Shown in pieces: positions 62,382 to 64,000 of a stretch of 64,000 bases of DNA. This stretch comes from Candidatus Kryptoniota bacterium (lineage in GTDB: Bacteria; Bacteroidota; Ignavibacteria; Kryptoniales; Kryptoniaceae), in contig CALJEK010000005.1 in the NCBI GenBank assembly GCA_938074445.1, positions 19,066 to 83,065 on the forward strand. The letters are read 5' to 3'. The notes under the pieces are model-generated. The model worked only from the letters and a program-made list of their open reading frames with translations, did not search any database and was not told where the DNA came from. The number at the start of each line of letters is the position of its first letter. Within the stretch, counting starts at the first letter, position 1. The position numbers and the translations under genes were made by a program.

Positions 62382-63581
62382 CTAAACCTTATCAGTTGCG
62401 CTTCCAGACACCCTTCCTTTCATAGTTCCAAACATCATTACTAATGATGTCAAAACAATCACTTGTGTTATTAACTCATCAACTAAATCTATTCTAAAAC
62501 TTACAGGAACGCTAATAAACAATAAAATCGTTATCAACCCTCTTGGTGCTATTAAAAGAATTGGCTTTGGGTTTAATCCAAACGTTTTAATAAATATAAA
62601 CCGCAAAGCATAAATCAAAGCAGATATGCCGATCGACCAAACTACAGCTTTTGGGTTTAGCAACGCACCTGTATCAATCGAATAACCAAACAATAGAAAA
62701 AACAAAGACCTTACTAAAAATGTGAGTTCGATCGTCAACTCTTTAAATCGGCGAACCTCATCGATCAAAACTTCAATTTGTAATAGATGAAAATATTTAT
62801 CCGCCTCTTTAACTTTTATCTTATCTATGTTTCCCAGAAAAAGACCGAAAATAAGTATGAGAATCAAAGCGGGCAAATGATAAATTTTAGAGATTGAGTA
62901 TATTGCTATTATGATCACAATGATCGGAATAAACTTCACATGGTGTTTTATTCTACTTAGCAGAAAAGCCAACACCAAGGTCATAACATACGCTATGATC
63001 AACACGAATAGCGTTTCAAAAGCAAAAGATACAAGAGATTTAATTTTAATTCCGTTATCATTAAACATAAGAAAATTGAAAATCACCACCCCGAAAATAT
63101 CCGACATACTACTTTCATAAATGATAAATTCTCTATCCTTAGGTTCCAAATCCTTAGCACCTGAAATCGCAACAGAACTACTTATCACAGCAAATGGGAC
63201 TGAATTTGCGAAGGCAACTTCAAAGGGGACATCTTTTAAGTGTCGAAATATAAGGGCAAGTGCAAAGCTAAGGATCAGAACTGGTAAAAGGGAAAAAAGA
63301 ATAATTTTTCCAATAAGTGGTAGTTTACTTCTATTTAACTCTAACTCCAAAGAACCCTCAAGCACAATCAAAATTAATCCAATAGTTCCAAGGACTGGAA
63401 GCACAAAGGATAAATCTGGTATTGAAACATTCAATATTTTTACAATCACCTTGCTCAACCAACCGACAAAAAGTAAAAGCAGCACTGAGGGAACCCTGGT
63501 CTTTGATGAACTTACATCAAATAAATAAGCAAGCAAAAGCAAAAAACAAATTGACAGGATTATTAGATGTGGCTCCGGCAA
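62382..63581 (-). CDS. Cation/proton antiporter (CPA family)
   Basis: 399 aa with about 12 membrane helices. Hallmarks are VLEGSLELELNRSKLP (TM3-4), YESSMSDIFGVVIFNFL with the Glu/Asp exchange site (about residue 155), and PILLIAPRGLITILLF. It exchanges Na+ or K+ for H+ across the inner membrane. The start is a TTG at 63581; an in-frame stop lies two codons upstream and no Met occurs early, so this is the only reasonable start. No regulatory TrkA domain is attached. Monocistronic. Confidence 0.85.
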   Translation of the reverse strand: MPEPHLIILSICFLLLLAYLFDVSSSKTRVPSVLLLLFVGWLSKVIVKILNVSIPDLSFVLPVLGTIGLILIVLEGSLELELNRSKLPLIGKIILFSLLPVLILSFALALIFRHLKDVPFEVAFANSVPFAVISSSVAISGAKDLEPKDREFIIYESSMSDIFGVVIFNFLMFNDNGIKIKSLVSFAFETLFVLIIAYVMTLVLAFLLSRIKHHVKFIPIIVIIIAIYSISKIYHLPALILILIFGLFLGNIDKIKVKEADKYFHLLQIEVLIDEVRRFKELTIELTFLVRSLFFLLFGYSIDTGALLNPKAVVWSIGISALIYALRFIFIKTFGLNPKPILLIAPRGLITILLFISVPVSFRIDLVDELITQVIVLTSLVMMFGTMKGRVSGSATDKV

Positions 63582-63898
63582 TTTTTAATCCAAATTGTTT
63601 GCTTTTATTTTAAACTACTTAAGTGGGTTGCCTAAAATTTCCCGAAGATTCAGTTAATTTTAAATTTAGAGTTTTTAAGACAACTTTTCGTCATTTTATC
63701 TTTTCTGCCGTTCATTTTTGATAATGTAAATTTTAGATATGCTGAAAGCAAGTTTAAATGCTGCGTTGTTAAGCTTGATATTGTCTACGTTGCAACTCTA
63801 AAGGGGTGAGTCCGCCATTCCCCCTCATCATCCCAGATTCACATATCTTTAATTTAATATAACACCGCTATAACAAACTTAAATTTCCTCCGAATTCA
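63582..63898. other. Gene-free stretch upstream of the antiporter
   Basis: About 317 bases. I see no tRNA, promoter of the common type, riboswitch or long open frame. A C/G-rich segment (AAGGGGTGAGTCC then CCCCCTC, about 63801-63828) stands out from the AT-rich surroundings. A 20-codon hydrophobic frame from 63739 is probably chance. Confidence 0.5.
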
Positions 63899-64000
63899 TC
63901 ACCTCGTAAAAATTTTAGCGTTTACAGTAAAATTAGGATTTTGAACTTCTCCCTCAAAAAGTTCAATTTTAATTTTTTCATCATTTAACATCTGAACTAA
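63899..64000 (-). CDS. C-terminal end of a gene cut by the window edge
   Basis: The minus strand is open from 64000 to a TGA at 63899-63901 and encodes 33 residues beginning LVQMLNDEKIKIELFEG and ending NFTVNAKIFTR. Residue pattern and codon use look protein-like (alternating charged and hydrophobic), but the length is too short to identify a family. It would be transcribed toward the antiporter. Confidence 0.4.
   Translation of the reverse strand, partial: LVQMLNDEKIKIELFEGEVQNPNFTVNAKIFTR

Noticed and set aside
63739..63801. 20-residue hydrophobic open frame, toxin- or leader-like
   Set aside because: No SD, no partner antisense RNA or downstream biosynthetic gene; frames this short are expected by chance.
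63782..63830. CRISPR-like repeat (GTTGCAAC followed by a G/C-rich part)
   Set aside because: Only one copy is present, with no spacers and no cas genes in the window.

Overview
The window is a compact, AT-rich bacterial chromosome segment carrying 56 complete protein genes, a protein-gene tail at the right edge and two tRNA genes. It contains no rRNA, insertion sequence or CRISPR array. The gene content points to a didermic member of the FCB group (Bacteroidota/Chlorobiota/Ignavibacteria side): a type IX secretion C-terminal sorting domain, a PorV-like barrel, a TonB-dependent receptor with a carboxypeptidase-regulatory N-terminus, an LpxC-FabZ fusion and tandem OmpH/Skp genes. A thermophilic Ignavibacteria- or Kryptonia-like lineage is my best guess, but no marker here fixes the species. 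Unlike Bacteroidota proper, the promoters look like classical sigma-70 sites: fourteen start regions, with fifteen sites in all, show TTGNNN, exactly 17 bp, then TAWATT or a near variant.

Layout. 0-6 kb: class II aldolase and D-Ala-D-Ala ligase; on the other strand an uncharacterised TIGR03545/TIGR03546-like envelope pair and dihydrolipoamide dehydrogenase. 5.7-14.1 kb: a surface module read leftward from two tandem strong promoters (DUF4397-like lipoprotein, TonB receptor, large T9SS-secreted protein, PorV-like barrel). 14.2-18 kb: Mrp and NifU-type Fe-S carriers, PgeF, a trans-sulfuration enzyme with an odd repeat-bearing N-terminus, and tRNA-Thr. 18-22 kb: an envelope operon of amidase lipoprotein, SpmA/SpmB-like proteins and a predicted outer-membrane barrel. 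22-29 kb: a Cu/Ag-type CusCBA efflux operon preceded by a small exported Cys-rich protein with an operator-like palindrome. 29-38.3 kb: outer-membrane biogenesis operon uppS-bamA-skp-skp-lpxD-lpxC/fabZ-lpxA followed by LipM-like transferase and panB.

38.4-45.2 kb: ArsA-type ATPase with a C-terminal Hsp20-like domain and a small partner; DUF4198-like protein, an unknown protein and riboflavin synthase; a Braun-lipoprotein-like peptide next to a LysM protein; PhoH and MazG. 45.2-55.4 kb: a long leftward run purN-purH-mreB-mreC-mreD-mrdA-rodA-proline dehydrogenase-hutU, joining purine synthesis, the rod-shape elongasome and amino-acid catabolism toward glutamate. 55.5-58.3 kb: groES-groEL with a CIRCE-like operator, an Rrf2-type Fe-S regulator and tRNA-Ala. 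58.4-64 kb: an orphan ParB-domain protein whose promoter lies inside a perfect inverted repeat, a Lon-family protease, a cupin, a cation/proton antiporter and the edge of a further gene.

The dominant theme is building and maintaining the cell envelope: lipid A, BAM, peptidoglycan synthesis and turnover, surface secretion and metal export. No canonical defence system or mobile element is visible. The best candidates for undescribed biology are the TIGR03545/46 pair, the SpmAB-amidase-barrel operon, the T9SS/TonB surface module, the Lpp-like/LysM pair, the palindromic repeat inside the trans-sulfuration gene and the ParB-domain locus beside tRNA-Ala.
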